A DNA stretch of 64,000 bases from Kribbella solani. GTDB lineage: Bacteria > Actinomycetota > Actinomycetes > Propionibacteriales > Kribbellaceae. The notes under the pieces are model-generated. The model was given only the letters and a program-made list of their open reading frames with translations, was not told where the DNA came from and ran no database searches. The stretch spans positions 2,232,001-2,296,000 of the forward strand of contig NZ_JACHNF010000001.1 of assembly GCF_014205295.1 (NCBI RefSeq), in the 5' to 3' direction. Shown in pieces: positions 25,335 through 35,304 of this stretch (within the stretch, counting starts at the first letter, position 1; every line of letters starts with the position of its first letter). Made by a program: the position numbers and the translations under genes.

Positions 25335-27365
25335 GTGGCTGACGACATCCGTACACCGCGGGTTCTGGATGTGCTGGCGGCGGCGGAGCCGTGGGAGGTG
25401 CCGGCCGAGTGGATCGCGGGAGTCCGGGCCCGGTTGCAGGCCTGGGCGGGCGATCCGCACTCGCTCCGGCCGTTGCGCGGCGACGCGTTCCCGGATTTCG
25501 TCAAGGGCACCCCGGCCGCGGTCTGGTTCACCCATCAGGTGGCACCGCTGCTGACCGGCTGGATCCCGGTGCTGCACGGCGACTACGCGGACATCTCGTC
25601 CCACCTGACCCATGACTTCCACCGCTCCGCGACGCGGTTGGGTGGCTCCGGCCACGTCATCTACACGGCGCCGACCGACTGGCATCTGCAAGCGATCGCC
25701 GGCGCCCGCGGCTTCCGCGAGGCCGGCCGCAAGCAGGCACTGCAGCTGTCCCGCGACGTCGTCAGCCAGTTCGTGGACGCCCCGCCGATGGCGGCCCGCG
25801 CCGCCGCTCTGACGGCCGCCTTCGACCGCGCGCTCACCGACCGGCAGAGCGCCCACCTGCACATGACCGGCGAGTACGAGGAGATCGTCAGCTACTGGCG
25901 AAACGACGCGCTGAAGGACAGTGAGCGCGCCGTACTCCCCGAGCTGGCCGGCCCGACCGCCGCGCTGCGGTACTCACTGAACGCGATCCGCGACGCGCAC
26001 GCCCGGCTGCTGATGACCACCCCGGACGAGTACGCGGGTGACTTCGCTCAGCTGATGGCCGAGCTGATCCTCGCCACCCGGCTGCGCGGCATCCCGCAAT
26101 CGGTCGCGACGATCCTCGGCAGCGCGACCCAGGACGTCGAGAAGGCACTCAGCGACATTCACCAGACCTTCAGCGCGCAAACGTGGTTCGGTCATGTCCA
26201 CCAGTGGCTGTCGCGCGCGATCCGGCACGACCAGGCGGACCTGGCGCGTACGTGGGGTGCCGCCGCGACCCGCGTTTCGATCCACCTGGCCGGCGTACTC
26301 AGCAAGGGCGCCTGGCCCGAGCCGGAGGTGCCGGACCTGACGTCACTGTTCCGCGTCCTCGACCGGGAGCGCTGGAGCATGGAGACCGCGGCCGGAGCGG
26401 ATCAGGCCACCTCACTGTCGGATGCCTGGCACACAGTCCACGACGAGCCGGCGACCGGTTCCGCGGCGAGCGGCGGCGAGCTCGACGAGCCGCTGCCCGC
26501 GCCGGTCGACTTCAGCGAGAACCCGCTCGCCGAGCTCGACTCACTGATCGGCCTGGAGTCGGTCAAGGACGCGGTCCGCCGGATGGTGGCCGAGGTGAAG
26601 ACCAACCTGCGGCGTACGGAGCTGGGCCTGCCCAGTCATGAGCGCGCCCGGCACATGGTGTTCGTCGGCAAGCCCGGTACCGCGAAGACCACGATCGCGC
26701 GACTGCTCAGCCGGATCTACCACCAGCTCGGCGTACTCGAGAAGGGCCATGTGGTCGAGGTCGACCGGTCCGATCTGGTCGGGTCCAGTGTCGGTACGAC
26801 CGCCCCGATGACGGCCGGCAAGTTCCGGGACGCCCTCGGCGGCGTGCTGTTCGTCGACGAGGCGTACACGCTGGTCCCGGAGAACACTCCGGGTGACTAC
26901 GGCCTGGAAGCGGTCGCGACGATCCTGAAGCTGATGGAGGACCACCGCAACGACTGCATCGTGATCGTCGCCGGGTACCACCGCGAGATGCAGCGGTTCA
27001 TGGAGTCCAACACCGGTCTGCAGTCCCGGTTCCCGAAGCTGCTGTCGTTCAGCGAGTACGACACCGATCAGCTGGTCGCGATCTTCGAGCTGCAGGCCCG
27101 GCAGAAGGGCATGATCTACGGCGAGGAAGTGCTGGACAAGGTCCGCAGCGTGATCCCGCCGGCGCCGCGTGGGCACAACTTCGGCAACGGCCGGTTCATC
27201 CGGAACATCCTTGAGGAAGCGATCTCGAACCAGGCCACCCGGTTGTCGACGCGTAATCCGGACAGCCTGACCGAACGCGACCTGCGCGAGCTGATCCCGA
27301 TCGACGTCAAGCCGCCGACGTCGATGCGCGCCGAGGACTACCTGCTGCAGAAGCCCGGGACGTAA
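25335..27365 (+). CDS. CbxX/EccA-like AAA+ ATPase
   Basis: 676 residues. The first ~400 form an alpha-helical region without a recognised motif. The AAA+ module of the CbxX/CfqX/SpoVK/EccA class follows: Walker A GKPGTAKTT at about 445-453, Walker B VLFVDEAY near 510, DRSDLVGSSVGTT, and a sensor/arginine region near SRFPKLLSF. EccA proteins of type VII secretion have this design, but no ESX genes are in the window. GTG 25335 is preceded by GGAAGGGAA, and a TTG three bases upstream is the alternative. The stop codon lies inside a 34-bp palindrome. Confidence 0.82.
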   Translation: MADDIRTPRVLDVLAAAEPWEVPAEWIAGVRARLQAWAGDPHSLRPLRGDAFPDFVKGTPAAVWFTHQVAPLLTGWIPVLHGDYADISSHLTHDFHRSATRLGGSGHVIYTAPTDWHLQAIAGARGFREAGRKQALQLSRDVVSQFVDAPPMAARAAALTAAFDRALTDRQSAHLHMTGEYEEIVSYWRNDALKDSERAVLPELAGPTAALRYSLNAIRDAHARLLMTTPDEYAGDFAQLMAELILATRLRGIPQSVATILGSATQDVEKALSDIHQTFSAQTWFGHVHQWLSRAIRHDQADLARTWGAAATRVSIHLAGVLSKGAWPEPEVPDLTSLFRVLDRERWSMETAAGADQATSLSDAWHTVHDEPATGSAASGGELDEPLPAPVDFSENPLAELDSLIGLESVKDAVRRMVAEVKTNLRRTELGLPSHERARHMVFVGKPGTAKTTIARLLSRIYHQLGVLEKGHVVEVDRSDLVGSSVGTTAPMTAGKFRDALGGVLFVDEAYTLVPENTPGDYGLEAVATILKLMEDHRNDCIVIVAGYHREMQRFMESNTGLQSRFPKLLSFSEYDTDQLVAIFELQARQKGMIYGEEVLDKVRSVIPPAPRGHNFGNGRFIRNILEEAISNQATRLSTRNPDSLTERDLRELIPIDVKPPTSMRAEDYLLQKPGT

Positions 27366-27466
27366 ACCTCCCCAAACCGGTTTGGGGAGGTTTACCCACC
27401 CGATTCGGGCAGCGGCACTCCCCGGTCCAAGTGGCACCCCTCCCCGAACCGGTTTGGGGAGGGTGG
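27362..27466. repeat. Two related palindromes between convergent genes
   Basis: 27362-27395 is a perfect 34-bp palindrome with no loop and contains the ATPase TAA. A second copy, 27435-27466, keeps the core CTCCCC(A/G)AACCGGTT and is nearly perfect, with one G-U pair and one bulge. They lie between the convergent AAA ATPase and VOC genes and may be terminators or protein-binding sites. Confidence 0.65.
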
Positions 27467-27487
27467 AGATGCGGGGGTGGGGTGGGG

Positions 27488-27865
27488 TCAGACCGGGGTG
27501 GCGAGGGCGACCGGGTTGCCTTCCGGGTCGGCGAGGTAGCCCTGGCGTTCGCCCCACGGCATCGTGGCCGGCTCTTGCAGGACCGGGTGGCCGGCCGCGC
27601 GGAAGCGCTCCACCTCGGCGTCGACGTCATCGACGTACACGAACAGCTCGAACCGCGGGCCGGTGCCGACGGTGATACCGAGTTGCGCCTCCGGCCAGTC
27701 CGCGACCGCGATGCCCAGCGACGAGTCGCCCCGCTCGAGCCCGACGTAGTGCGGGTCGCCCTCGAGCGGGAACTGGTACGTCGACTGGTAGCCGAGCAGC
27801 GTGTAGAACTCGACGGACCGGCGTACGTCGCTGACGTACAGGACCGGAAACGCCTTGCGGGTCAT
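27488..27865 (-). CDS. VOC (glyoxalase/bleomycin-resistance) family protein
   Basis: 125-residue single-module vicinal-oxygen-chelate protein. It begins FPVLYVSDVRRSVEFYT, and YVDDVDAEVERFRAAGHPV and YLADPEGNPVAL follow the two-beta-alpha-beta pattern. Metal ligands are not complete at the usual His/Glu positions, so it may be a binding protein rather than an enzyme. Its ATG overlaps the hemQ stop (ATGA), making it the last gene of the haem operon. Confidence 0.8.
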   Translation of the reverse strand: MTRKAFPVLYVSDVRRSVEFYTLLGYQSTYQFPLEGDPHYVGLERGDSSLGIAVADWPEAQLGITVGTGPRFELFVYVDDVDAEVERFRAAGHPVLQEPATMPWGERQGYLADPEGNPVALATPV

Positions 27866-28560
27866 CAGACGAGATTGGCGATCAGTTCGGCGACGCCGGT
27901 GCGCTTGCCGGTGTAGAACGGCGTCTCCTCGCGGACGTGCCGGCGCGCCGTCGACGCCCGGAGGTCACGCATCAGGTCGACCATCCGGTGCAGCTCGTCG
28001 GCCTCGAAGGCGAGCATCCACTCGTAGTCGCCGAGCGCGAAGGACGCGACCGTGTTCGCACGGACATCCGGGTAGCCGCGGGCCTGCTGACCGTGCTCGG
28101 CCAGCATGAACCGCCGCTCCTCGTCCGGCAGCAGGTACCACTCGTACGAGCGGACGAACGGGTACACGCAGACGTACGCCCGCGGCTCCTCGTCGGCCAG
28201 GAACGCCGGGATGTGGCTCTTGTTGAACTCGGCCGGCCGGTGCAGCGCGAACTGCGACCAGACCGGAACCAGGTGCCGCCCGAGCCGCGAGCGGCGCAGC
28301 TGGTGGTACGCCTGCTGGAGCGCGTCCGAGGTCGGCGCGTGCCACCAGATCATGAAGTCGGCGTCGGCGCGGAACCCCTCCACGTCGTAGATCCCGCGGA
28401 TCACCACGTCCTCGGCGGCGAGCTTCCCGACCAGGTCGTTCAGCTCGGCGGTCAGTTCGTCCCGGTCGGCGTCACCGAGCGGTGTCTCGACCTTGAACAC
28501 CGACCACAGCGTGTACCGGATGACGTTGTTGAGTTCACGTGCTTTCGGCTTACCAGTCAC
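27865..28560 (-). CDS. hemQ: Coproheme decarboxylase (HemQ)
   Basis: Chlorite-dismutase-like enzyme that decarboxylates coproheme to haem b in the coproporphyrin-dependent pathway of actinobacteria. The 231-residue protein has the expected catalytic Tyr133 in VYPFVRS and the likely proximal haem His156 in LAEHGQQ. Its GTG start overlaps the hemG stop by GTGA. With hemE and hemG it forms most of the late pathway; the ferrochelatase is not in the window. Confidence 0.93.
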   Translation of the reverse strand: MTGKPKARELNNVIRYTLWSVFKVETPLGDADRDELTAELNDLVGKLAAEDVVIRGIYDVEGFRADADFMIWWHAPTSDALQQAYHQLRRSRLGRHLVPVWSQFALHRPAEFNKSHIPAFLADEEPRAYVCVYPFVRSYEWYLLPDEERRFMLAEHGQQARGYPDVRANTVASFALGDYEWMLAFEADELHRMVDLMRDLRASTARRHVREETPFYTGKRTGVAELIANLV

Positions 28561-29966
28561 GACTTCATTGTCTCCAATGCCTCCAGGTGCGCCCGCACCC
28601 GGGTGGCCGCCTTACCACCGGACGCGATACACGCGGCGATTCCGACACCACGGTAGGCCGCTCCGCAGACCGCCAGGCCGGGTACGCCGGCAACCGCGGT
28701 CTCGACCCGATCGACCCGGTCCAGATGCCCGACCGCGTACTGCGGAAGGCCGCCGCCCCAGCGCGTCACCAGGGATCCGATCACGGGTGTGTCCAGCCCG
28801 ATCGCCTGCTTCAGATCCGACACCGCGAGCGCGACGAGCTCTTCGTCGGAGCGTTGCAGCACGTACTCCTCACCGAGCCGGCCGACCGATGCACGCAGTA
28901 CGGCCAGGTCTCCCCCGGCCTCGGCCGACCATGCCCACTTCGCGTGCGAGTAGGTGGACGCCTTGATCGTGCGCCCTTCCACGGACGGCACCAAGAACCC
29001 GGACCCGGTCGCGCCGTCCGGCCAGTCGGTCTTACGTACCGCGAGCGTGACGATCGCCATACTCGCGTACTCGATGGTCGCCAGCTCGGTCGACGCGGCC
29101 GGCACCAGGTCCGTCAGCATCCGCGCCGCGGGCGCCGCCGGCACGGCGACGATCACCGCATCCGCGTTCAGGTACGTCGGCGCGGGCACCGGACCTGCCT
29201 CCAGTACGTAGCCGTCGGCGTCCTTGGTGATCCGGCGCACCGCGAGCTTGCGGCGGATGTCGACACCACGGGCGGTCAGGTCCTGCTCCAGGGCACTGAT
29301 GATGCGATTCACGCCGCCGACCACGCCCGCGAACACGGGTTGACCGGCGCGTGTCTGACCCAGCTCACGCAGCTCGGCGGTGGCGGCGAGCAGGCTCGGC
29401 GCAGTGCGCAATTTCGCGTACAGGTCGGGCACCGCGGCCGCGAGGGAGATCTCCTCGGCCTTGCCGGCGTACACGCCGCCGAGCAGCGGGTCGATCAGCT
29501 TGTCGGTCACGGATGCGCCCATCCGCTCGGCGACAAACCGGCCGATCGCGACATCCTCGGTCAGCGCAGGCGCCGGCAGCTCGGCCTCGTGCGCGACCTG
29601 CTCCGCCGCATCCGTCCCGAGTACGTCGGTGGTCGCGGCGGGGTCCACGGGTACGCCCATCACGGTCGGCGGGATCGCGCGGATCCGGTCGCCGACCCAC
29701 AGGCCCGCCGAGGTGGTCGCCGGGTGCACGACCTCGTCGCCGAGCCCGAGCGCGCGGATCAGCTCGATCCCCTCGGGCCGCCGGGCCAGCACCGACTCGG
29801 CGCCCAGGTCGACCGGTACGCCCGCGACCTCGCCACCGGCCAGCTTCCCGCCGAGCCGCGGTGAACCTTCCAGCACGGTGATCCGCGGCGGATTCGGTCC
29901 CGTCGCCAGTGCGTGCGCGGCGGCCAGGCCGCTGATCCCGCCGCCGACGACCACTACCCGGCTCAC
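28557..29966 (-). CDS. hemG: Coproporphyrinogen/protoporphyrinogen oxidase (HemG/HemY type)
   Basis: FAD enzyme that oxidises coproporphyrinogen III to coproporphyrin III (CgoX role) in HemQ-containing bacteria. The 469-residue protein begins with the FAD motif [17 protein letters not shown] and has ARRPEG and GAESVL typical of HemY, with a C-terminal FAD-binding [19 protein letters not shown] chose GTG 29966, which overlaps the upstream GNAT stop by GTGA; the frame is open further upstream, but that part is GNAT antiframe. It overlaps hemQ in the same way at its other end. Confidence 0.93.
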   Translation of the reverse strand: MSRVVVVGGGISGLAAAHALATGPNPPRITVLEGSPRLGGKLAGGEVAGVPVDLGAESVLARRPEGIELIRALGLGDEVVHPATTSAGLWVGDRIRAIPPTVMGVPVDPAATTDVLGTDAAEQVAHEAELPAPALTEDVAIGRFVAERMGASVTDKLIDPLLGGVYAGKAEEISLAAAVPDLYAKLRTAPSLLAATAELRELGQTRAGQPVFAGVVGGVNRIISALEQDLTARGVDIRRKLAVRRITKDADGYVLEAGPVPAPTYLNADAVIVAVPAAPAARMLTDLVPAASTELATIEYASMAIVTLAVRKTDWPDGATGSGFLVPSVEGRTIKASTYSHAKWAWSAEAGGDLAVLRASVGRLGEEYVLQRSDEELVALAVSDLKQAIGLDTPVIGSLVTRWGGGLPQYAVGHLDRVDRVETAVAGVPGLAVCGAAYRGVGIAACIASGGKAATRVRAHLEALETMKS

Positions 29967-30472
29967 ATGTCCGCCAAGATCAGCTCGTACTTCGTACCCG
30001 GCCCGAGGCTGGTGTGGGTGGACGCGACCGGCCGGAACCCGGCCTTGGTCAGGACCGCCTGGGAGGCCGCGTTGTGATTCGAGGCACCGGCCCACAGCGC
30101 GGTCAGCCCGTACTCGGTCGCGGCGATTCCGATCAGCGCCCGGACCGCTTCGGACGCCAGCCCCTGGCCGGTCCACTTCTCCGCGATCCGGTACCCGAGC
30201 TCGGCCGCGCCGTTCTCGAGATCGACCAGGTTCACCCGGCCGGCCACCGCGCCGGAGTCATCCACCAGTACGTGGAAGCGGCAGACGCCTGCCGCCTGCT
30301 CCGCGAGCAGGGCCGCGTGCCGGGTTGCGAAAGTGGCGAAGTAGTCGTCGCCACGGTCCGTGATCCAGGACGCGAAGTACGCCCGGTTCTCCTGCTCGAA
30401 CGCAAGGACCGCCTCGGCGTGCTCCGCCGTCAGCAGTTCCAGGGTGACCGGGTGATCCGGCAGCCGGATCAC
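29963..30472 (-). CDS. GNAT N-acetyltransferase (RimJ/RimL-like)
   Basis: 169-residue GNAT of the ribosomal-protein-Ala acetyltransferase-like group: [16 protein letters not shown] at the N-terminus, [19 protein letters not shown] as the acetyl-CoA-binding motif A, and [15 protein letters not shown] as motif B. The substrate is unknown. It is inserted between hemE and hemG with 4-nt GTGA overlaps on both sides, so its dose is tied to haem synthesis enzymes. Confidence 0.88.
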   Translation of the reverse strand: MIRLPDHPVTLELLTAEHAEAVLAFEQENRAYFASWITDRGDDYFATFATRHAALLAEQAAGVCRFHVLVDDSGAVAGRVNLVDLENGAAELGYRIAEKWTGQGLASEAVRALIGIAATEYGLTALWAGASNHNAASQAVLTKAGFRPVASTHTSLGPGTKYELILADM

Positions 30473-31521
30473 TTCTTGGACTGGACGTACTTGACCACGC
30501 GGGTCAGCACGTCCGGGTCGGCGTTCGGGGGGACGCCGTGGCCGAGGTTGAAGATGTGGCCGGGCGCCGCCTTGCCCTCCTCAAGGATGCGGTCCAGCTC
30601 GGGCTCGATCGCGTCCCAGCCCGCGAACAGCAGCGCCGGGTCGAGGTTGCCCTGCACCGGCTTCGGCGCGCCCCCGGCGGCGGTGATCCGGCGGACGGCC
30701 TCGTCCAGCGGAACGCGCCAGTCGACGCCGACCACATCAGCGCCGGCCGCGCTCATCAGGCCGAGCAACTCGCCGGTGTTCACGCCGAAGTGCACCCGCG
30801 GCACGTCGTACGCCTTCATCGCGTCCAGGACCTTCGCCGAGTGCGGCAGCACGAAGCGTTCGTAGTCGCGCGGTGACAACCCACCGGCCCACGAGTCGAA
30901 CAGCTGGATCGCCGACGCGCCCGCCTCGACCTGCACCGACAGGTACGCGATCGCGACGTCGGCCAGCCGGTCCGCCAGCGCGTGCCACAGCTCCGGGTTG
31001 CCGTGCATCATCGCCTTGGTCTTCGCGTAGTCCTTGCTCGGCCCGCCCTCGACCAAGTACGACGCGACCGTGAAGGGGGCGCCCGCGAAACCGATCAGCG
31101 GCGTACCCGCGAGCTCGGTGACGAGCTGTTGCACCGACTCGGTGGTGAACGTCACGTCGGCCGGGGTGACCGGGCGGACCGTGGCGACACCGGCGGCGTC
31201 CCGGATCGGGTCCGCGACCACCGGGCCGACGCCCGGCTTGATCTCGATGTCGAACCCGGCCGCCTTCAGCGGCAGCACGATGTCGGAGTAGAAGATCGCC
31301 GCGTCGACGCCGTAACGGCGGACCGGCTGCAGCGTTATCTCGACGACGAGCTCCGGCCGCAGACACGACTCGAGCATGCTGATCCCCTCCCGTACCGCCC
31401 GGTACTCGGGCAGCGCCCGGCCCGCCTGGCGCATGAACCACACCGGCGTGTGCGGCGGCCGCTCACCCCGGGCGGCCAGCAGGTAGGCGGAACGGTCGGC
31501 GAGCGGTAACGTCGAAGGCAC
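30469..31521 (-). CDS. hemE: Uroporphyrinogen decarboxylase
   Basis: Converts uroporphyrinogen III to coproporphyrinogen III. The 350-residue protein has the N-terminal signature [16 protein letters not shown], the loop FSDIVLP-like [13 protein letters not shown], and QLFDSWAG in the barrel. It is the first gene of the haem operon (hemE-GNAT-hemG-hemQ-VOC). The start is GTG 31521; a second GTG lies two bases upstream in another frame. No clear Shine-Dalgarno sequence is seen. Confidence 0.95.
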   Translation of the reverse strand: MPSTLPLADRSAYLLAARGERPPHTPVWFMRQAGRALPEYRAVREGISMLESCLRPELVVEITLQPVRRYGVDAAIFYSDIVLPLKAAGFDIEIKPGVGPVVADPIRDAAGVATVRPVTPADVTFTTESVQQLVTELAGTPLIGFAGAPFTVASYLVEGGPSKDYAKTKAMMHGNPELWHALADRLADVAIAYLSVQVEAGASAIQLFDSWAGGLSPRDYERFVLPHSAKVLDAMKAYDVPRVHFGVNTGELLGLMSAAGADVVGVDWRVPLDEAVRRITAAGGAPKPVQGNLDPALLFAGWDAIEPELDRILEEGKAAPGHIFNLGHGVPPNADPDVLTRVVKYVQSKK

Positions 31522-31614
31522 ACAGCGATGATCCCACGCGGTCCCCGGCGCCCGGACGGCTGGTCGCGCCCAGTTACCGGCGCGTCGTCGCAGGCGTCGG
31601 TGCGTAATCAGTCG

Positions 31615-31620
31615 TAGGCT
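31615..31620 (+). promoter_or_regulatory. Candidate -10 box for leaderless DUF3000 gene
   Basis: TAGGCT ends 6 nt before ATG 31627 with no Shine-Dalgarno sequence. It lies in the 105-nt space shared with the divergent hemE gene. No -35 is evident. Confidence 0.45.
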
Positions 31621-31626
31621 GCCGAT

Positions 31627-32229
31627 ATGGGTGCCCGCAAGCAGGTCGACGCGCCACCCGCGGAGTTCGCCGAGGCAGTCTCGCAGTTACGAGGTGCCCG
31701 GTTCCGGCCCGAGGTTTTCGTCGAGGAGATGCCCGCACCGCAGCGGATAGCACCGCACGCGGCCGCGGTCAGCGCGGACGTGACGGTCGACGGTGACGAT
31801 GTCGCCACCGGCCGCTTGGTCGTCCTCTACGATCCCGCGGGGAACGACGCCTGGCAGTCGACCTTCCGCTGTGTCGCGTACGTGCGTGCCGCCGTCGAAC
31901 CGGAGATGGTGACCGACGCGCTGCTCGGCGGCGTGGGCTGGACCTGGCTGATGGAGGCGCTCGCCGACCGCGGCGCCGACTACCTGGCACCGAGCGGTAC
32001 CGTGACCAGGGTGGTATCGGAGAGCTTCGGCGGGATGGCCGACGACGACGCGACCGCGGAGATCGAGATCCGCGCGTCCTGGAGTCCCGTGCCCGGCGCC
32101 GGTGGGCTGGTCGACGTGACCAGGCACGCCGAGGCCTGGGGCGAGGTGCTCTGCACGGCGGCCGGGCTGCCGCCGGTTCCGCCGGGGGTGGTCGCGATGC
32201 CGACCCGGCGCGGACAGCGGGGCCGATGA
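31627..32229 (+). CDS. DUF3000 family protein
   Basis: 200 residues, an actinobacterial conserved family of unknown function. [22 protein letters not shown] near the N-terminus and GWTWLMEAL in the middle are typical of the family. There is no signal peptide or membrane segment. Its stop overlaps the rnd start (ATGA), so the two are co-translated, an association that, from memory, is common in actinobacteria. Confidence 0.88.
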   Translation: MGARKQVDAPPAEFAEAVSQLRGARFRPEVFVEEMPAPQRIAPHAAAVSADVTVDGDDVATGRLVVLYDPAGNDAWQSTFRCVAYVRAAVEPEMVTDALLGGVGWTWLMEALADRGADYLAPSGTVTRVVSESFGGMADDDATAEIEIRASWSPVPGAGGLVDVTRHAEAWGEVLCTAAGLPPVPPGVVAMPTRRGQRGR

Positions 32230-33497
32230 GTTCAGCCGACCCGCAACCGTCCACGCCCGCCATGCCGTCAGCGGCGGACGACCCGATCGCGAACCTGCCC
32301 CTGCTGGAGCTCAGGGACGGGCTCTCGGAGGTCGTCGACAGCGATCCCGCGCTCGAAGACACGGTCGAGGCGTTCCGGTCCGGCAGCGGCCCGGTCGCCG
32401 TCGACGCCGAGCGCGCCTCCGGCTACCGCTACTCGCACCGGGCGTACCTGGTGCAGCTGCGCCGCGAGGGCTCGGGCTCCGCGCTGGTCGACCCGATCCC
32501 GTTCGGGGACCTGTCCGCGCTGGGTGACGCCATCGTCGACACCGAGTGGATCATCCACGCCGCCAACCAGGACCTGGCCTGTCTGGCCGAGGTCGGGATG
32601 GTGCCGCGGAAGGTGTTCGACACCGAGCTCGCCGGGCGGCTGCTCGGCTACCCGAAGGTCGGGCTCGCCTCGCTGGTCAGCGAGGTCCTCGGCTACCGGA
32701 TGCGGAAGGAACACTCCGCCGCCGACTGGTCGTCGCGACCGCTGCCGGCCCCCTGGCTGGTGTACGCGGCGCTCGACGTCGAGATGCTGATCGAGCTGCG
32801 GAACGCGATCGAGCAGGAGCTGCGCCGCGAAGGCAAATGGGAGTGGGCCGAACAGGAGTTCACCTCGATCCTGGACGCGCCACCGCGAGAACCGAAACCC
32901 GATCCGTGGCGGCGTACGTCCGGGATGCACCGGGTCCGCAACCGCCGCAGCCTGGCCGTCGTCCGCGCGCTCTGGGAGGCCCGGGACCAGATCGCCGAAT
33001 CCGCTGACATCTCCCCCGGCCGGATTCTCCCGGACGCCGCCATCGTCGAGGCCGCGTCCGCGATGCCGGTCGACCGGGACACTCTGCAGCGCCTGACCGC
33101 GTTCAAAGGCCGGGGCGCGCACCGCCACATGCGTACCTGGTGGGAGGCCGTCGACCACGCGCGCCGGCTGCCCGAATCGCAACTCCCCAAACAAGGCCCG
33201 AGGTACGACGGCCCGCCGCCGGCTCGCGCCTGGGCCGACCGCGACCCGGACGCCGCCGCCCGCCTGTCGGCCGCCCGCGCCGCCGTCGCCGAGATCGCCG
33301 AGGCGCACCGCCTCCCCACCGAGAACCTGCTGGCCCCGGACACCATCCGCCGCCTCGCCTGGTCACCTCCCGAAGAGGTGAACCTCGAGGTGATCACGGC
33401 CTTCCTCCGCGACCACCACGCCCGCCCTTGGCAAATCGGCCTCACCGCCGAGGTCCTCACCGCCGCCATGACCTCCGAAGCCGCACCCCTCGACTAG
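32226..33497 (+). CDS. rnd: Ribonuclease D
   Basis: 3'-5' exoribonuclease of the DEDD superfamily, involved in RNA trimming. The 423-residue protein has Exo I AVDAERASGYRYS, Exo II HAANQDLACL, and Exo III YAALDVEML. A probable HRDC domain follows (about residues 235-315, MHRVRNRRSLAVVRALWEARDQIA). The start ATG overlaps the DUF3000 stop. The stop overlaps by 4 nt the stop of the convergent MFS gene. Confidence 0.93.
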   Translation: MSSADPQPSTPAMPSAADDPIANLPLLELRDGLSEVVDSDPALEDTVEAFRSGSGPVAVDAERASGYRYSHRAYLVQLRREGSGSALVDPIPFGDLSALGDAIVDTEWIIHAANQDLACLAEVGMVPRKVFDTELAGRLLGYPKVGLASLVSEVLGYRMRKEHSAADWSSRPLPAPWLVYAALDVEMLIELRNAIEQELRREGKWEWAEQEFTSILDAPPREPKPDPWRRTSGMHRVRNRRSLAVVRALWEARDQIAESADISPGRILPDAAIVEAASAMPVDRDTLQRLTAFKGRGAHRHMRTWWEAVDHARRLPESQLPKQGPRYDGPPPARAWADRDPDAAARLSAARAAVAEIAEAHRLPTENLLAPDTIRRLAWSPPEEVNLEVITAFLRDHHARPWQIGLTAEVLTAAMTSEAAPLD

Positions 33498-34711
33498 ACC
33501 ACCTCCGCCTGCTGATCGCCGGTCGTCAGGTCCGCGCGGATCTGGGTACGAAGGGTCAGGACGATCTGGAGTACGCCGAGCAGGATGACCGTCGCGATGA
33601 TCGCGAAGATCTGCCGGTAGCTGAGCAGACCGACGAGCAGACTGCCGAGCGCCAGCGAGATGGCTTGTGGGGTGGACACGAGCACATCGACCGCGGTCGA
33701 CACCCGGCCGATCAGGTGCCGTGGTGATCGTCGCTGCATCAGCGTCGTGAAGGACACGAACGTCCACGGCAACCCGACCCCGCAGATGGCCGCGCCGACC
33801 AGTACGACGGTCATCGTCGGCGCGACGATACACACGACGGTCGAGGCGGCCAGGGCGGTCAGGCCGGCCGCACAGACGACGATCGCACCGAAGCGCCGGA
33901 CCGCGGGCCCGGCCGTCAGCCCGCCGGCGATCGCGCCGACGCCCTGACAGGTCACGAAGACGCCGGAGAACGTCGGCGGCTTGCCGAAGGCATCCATCAG
34001 CGCGTAGATCGACGACTCGAAGAAGCCGATGACGAGGATCGAGATCGCCATCCCGGTGAGTACGTGCCGGAGTACTCGGTCGCCGGCCAGGAACCGTACG
34101 CCACCCATGACCTCATCGCGGAAGCTGTGCCGCTCCGGGGCCGGCGCCTCGGTCACCTTGATGGTCGCGATCAGCAGTCCGGCGATGGTGAACGTGGCCG
34201 CGTCGACCACCGCCACCAGCCAACCACCGGCCGTCGCGAAGATCGCGGCACCGACCAGCGGGCCGAACAGGCGGTACCCCTCCTTGATCGTGGCCAGGCT
34301 GGAGTTCGCGTCGACGAGCAGCTCGTCCGGCAGCAAGTCCTTGAGCAGTCCGTTCACCGCCGCGGGCAGTACGACGAACGAGACGCCGTACAGGAACGCG
34401 ACGACCCAGATCAGCCAGACATCGCCGGCATCGCGGACAAGCACCAGCGGGAGCACCGCCACCGCGCTGGCGAAGTTGCCCCAGACCAGGATCGCCTTGC
34501 GCGGCAATCGGTCCACCCAGAGACCGAGCAGCGGCGCACCGAGCGCCGGCAGCACCATGAAGAAGAACGTCAGGCCGGCCATCGCGTTCGACCCGGTCAG
34601 GGTCTTCACCCACATGCTCAGCACGAGCAGCATCACCGAGTCGCCGAGCATCGACGTACTCAGCCCGCCGAAGAGGAGCGGGAATCCCGGCTGCGCGAAC
34701 AACTTCCTCAT
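33494..34711 (-). CDS. Major facilitator superfamily transporter
   Basis: 405-residue, 12-helix MFS protein of the MFS_3/enterobactin-exporter-like group. GLWVDRLPRKAILV is the loop 2-3 motif. Hydrophobic segments run the full length. The start is ATG 34711, overlapping the regulator stop by ATGA; a longer frame upstream has no support. It is probably a drug or metabolite exporter controlled by the adjacent ArsR-type regulator. Confidence 0.88.
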   Translation of the reverse strand: MRKLFAQPGFPLLFGGLSTSMLGDSVMLLVLSMWVKTLTGSNAMAGLTFFFMVLPALGAPLLGLWVDRLPRKAILVWGNFASAVAVLPLVLVRDAGDVWLIWVVAFLYGVSFVVLPAAVNGLLKDLLPDELLVDANSSLATIKEGYRLFGPLVGAAIFATAGGWLVAVVDAATFTIAGLLIATIKVTEAPAPERHSFRDEVMGGVRFLAGDRVLRHVLTGMAISILVIGFFESSIYALMDAFGKPPTFSGVFVTCQGVGAIAGGLTAGPAVRRFGAIVVCAAGLTALAASTVVCIVAPTMTVVLVGAAICGVGLPWTFVSFTTLMQRRSPRHLIGRVSTAVDVLVSTPQAISLALGSLLVGLLSYRQIFAIIATVILLGVLQIVLTLRTQIRADLTTGDQQAEVV

Positions 34712-35298
34712 GCCGGCTCGACCCCGGGAAAGTACACGGGTACGCCCCAGGAGACGAACTCGCACAGCCGGGCGCCCGCCGGCCGCTGCGCCGGATCGGT
34801 GAGCCGCTGCACGTGCCGATCCAGGACGGTGTTGATCGCGTCGTTCATCTCTTTGAGCTCGTCAGCGGTCAGCCAGGCGACCATCTCGACATTGCTCCGC
34901 GCCGCACGCCACTGCTCGGACTCCTCCGGCGCACGCTGCTGCGACTCCCGCAGCCGGTCGATCGCCCGGCTCATCACCACCTCGGACAAGGCCTGCGCCG
35001 CTCGCCGCTCTTCAAGGGAGGCCGCCGCGTGCTCCTCGTCCCAGCGAAACCCCAGCCCGGGCACCTGCCACGGCCGCTGCCGCCCCTTCCCACCCTCGGC
35101 CTCGACGACGAACCCGTGCTGCGCCAGCTTGCGCAGGTGCCACGAGCAGTTGGCGGGCGTCTCGTCCAGCCGCTCGGCCAGCTCGGACGCGGTCAGCGGT
35201 CCGTCGATCGACAGGATCTCGACGATCGCCATCCGGACGGGATGCGCCAGGGCATTCAGCTCGCGCGGGTCACTCAAACTCCGATGCGGTTCCGGCAT
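34708..35298 (-). CDS. ArsR-type winged-helix regulator
   Basis: 196 residues. The N-terminal winged HTH (NALAHPVRMAIVEILSIDGPLTASELAERLDE and SWHLRKLAQHGFV) matches ArsR/HTH_20 regulators; it has no metal-binding Cys pair. The C-terminal helical half is rich in Arg/Glu and may bind an effector or dimerise. It precedes and overlaps the MFS exporter gene. A well-formed promoter with a palindrome between -35 and -10 lies just upstream. Confidence 0.88.
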   Translation of the reverse strand: MPEPHRSLSDPRELNALAHPVRMAIVEILSIDGPLTASELAERLDETPANCSWHLRKLAQHGFVVEAEGGKGRQRPWQVPGLGFRWDEEHAAASLEERRAAQALSEVVMSRAIDRLRESQQRAPEESEQWRAARSNVEMVAWLTADELKEMNDAINTVLDRHVQRLTDPAQRPAGARLCEFVSWGVPVYFPGVEPA

Positions 35299-35304
35299 GC
35301 ATCG

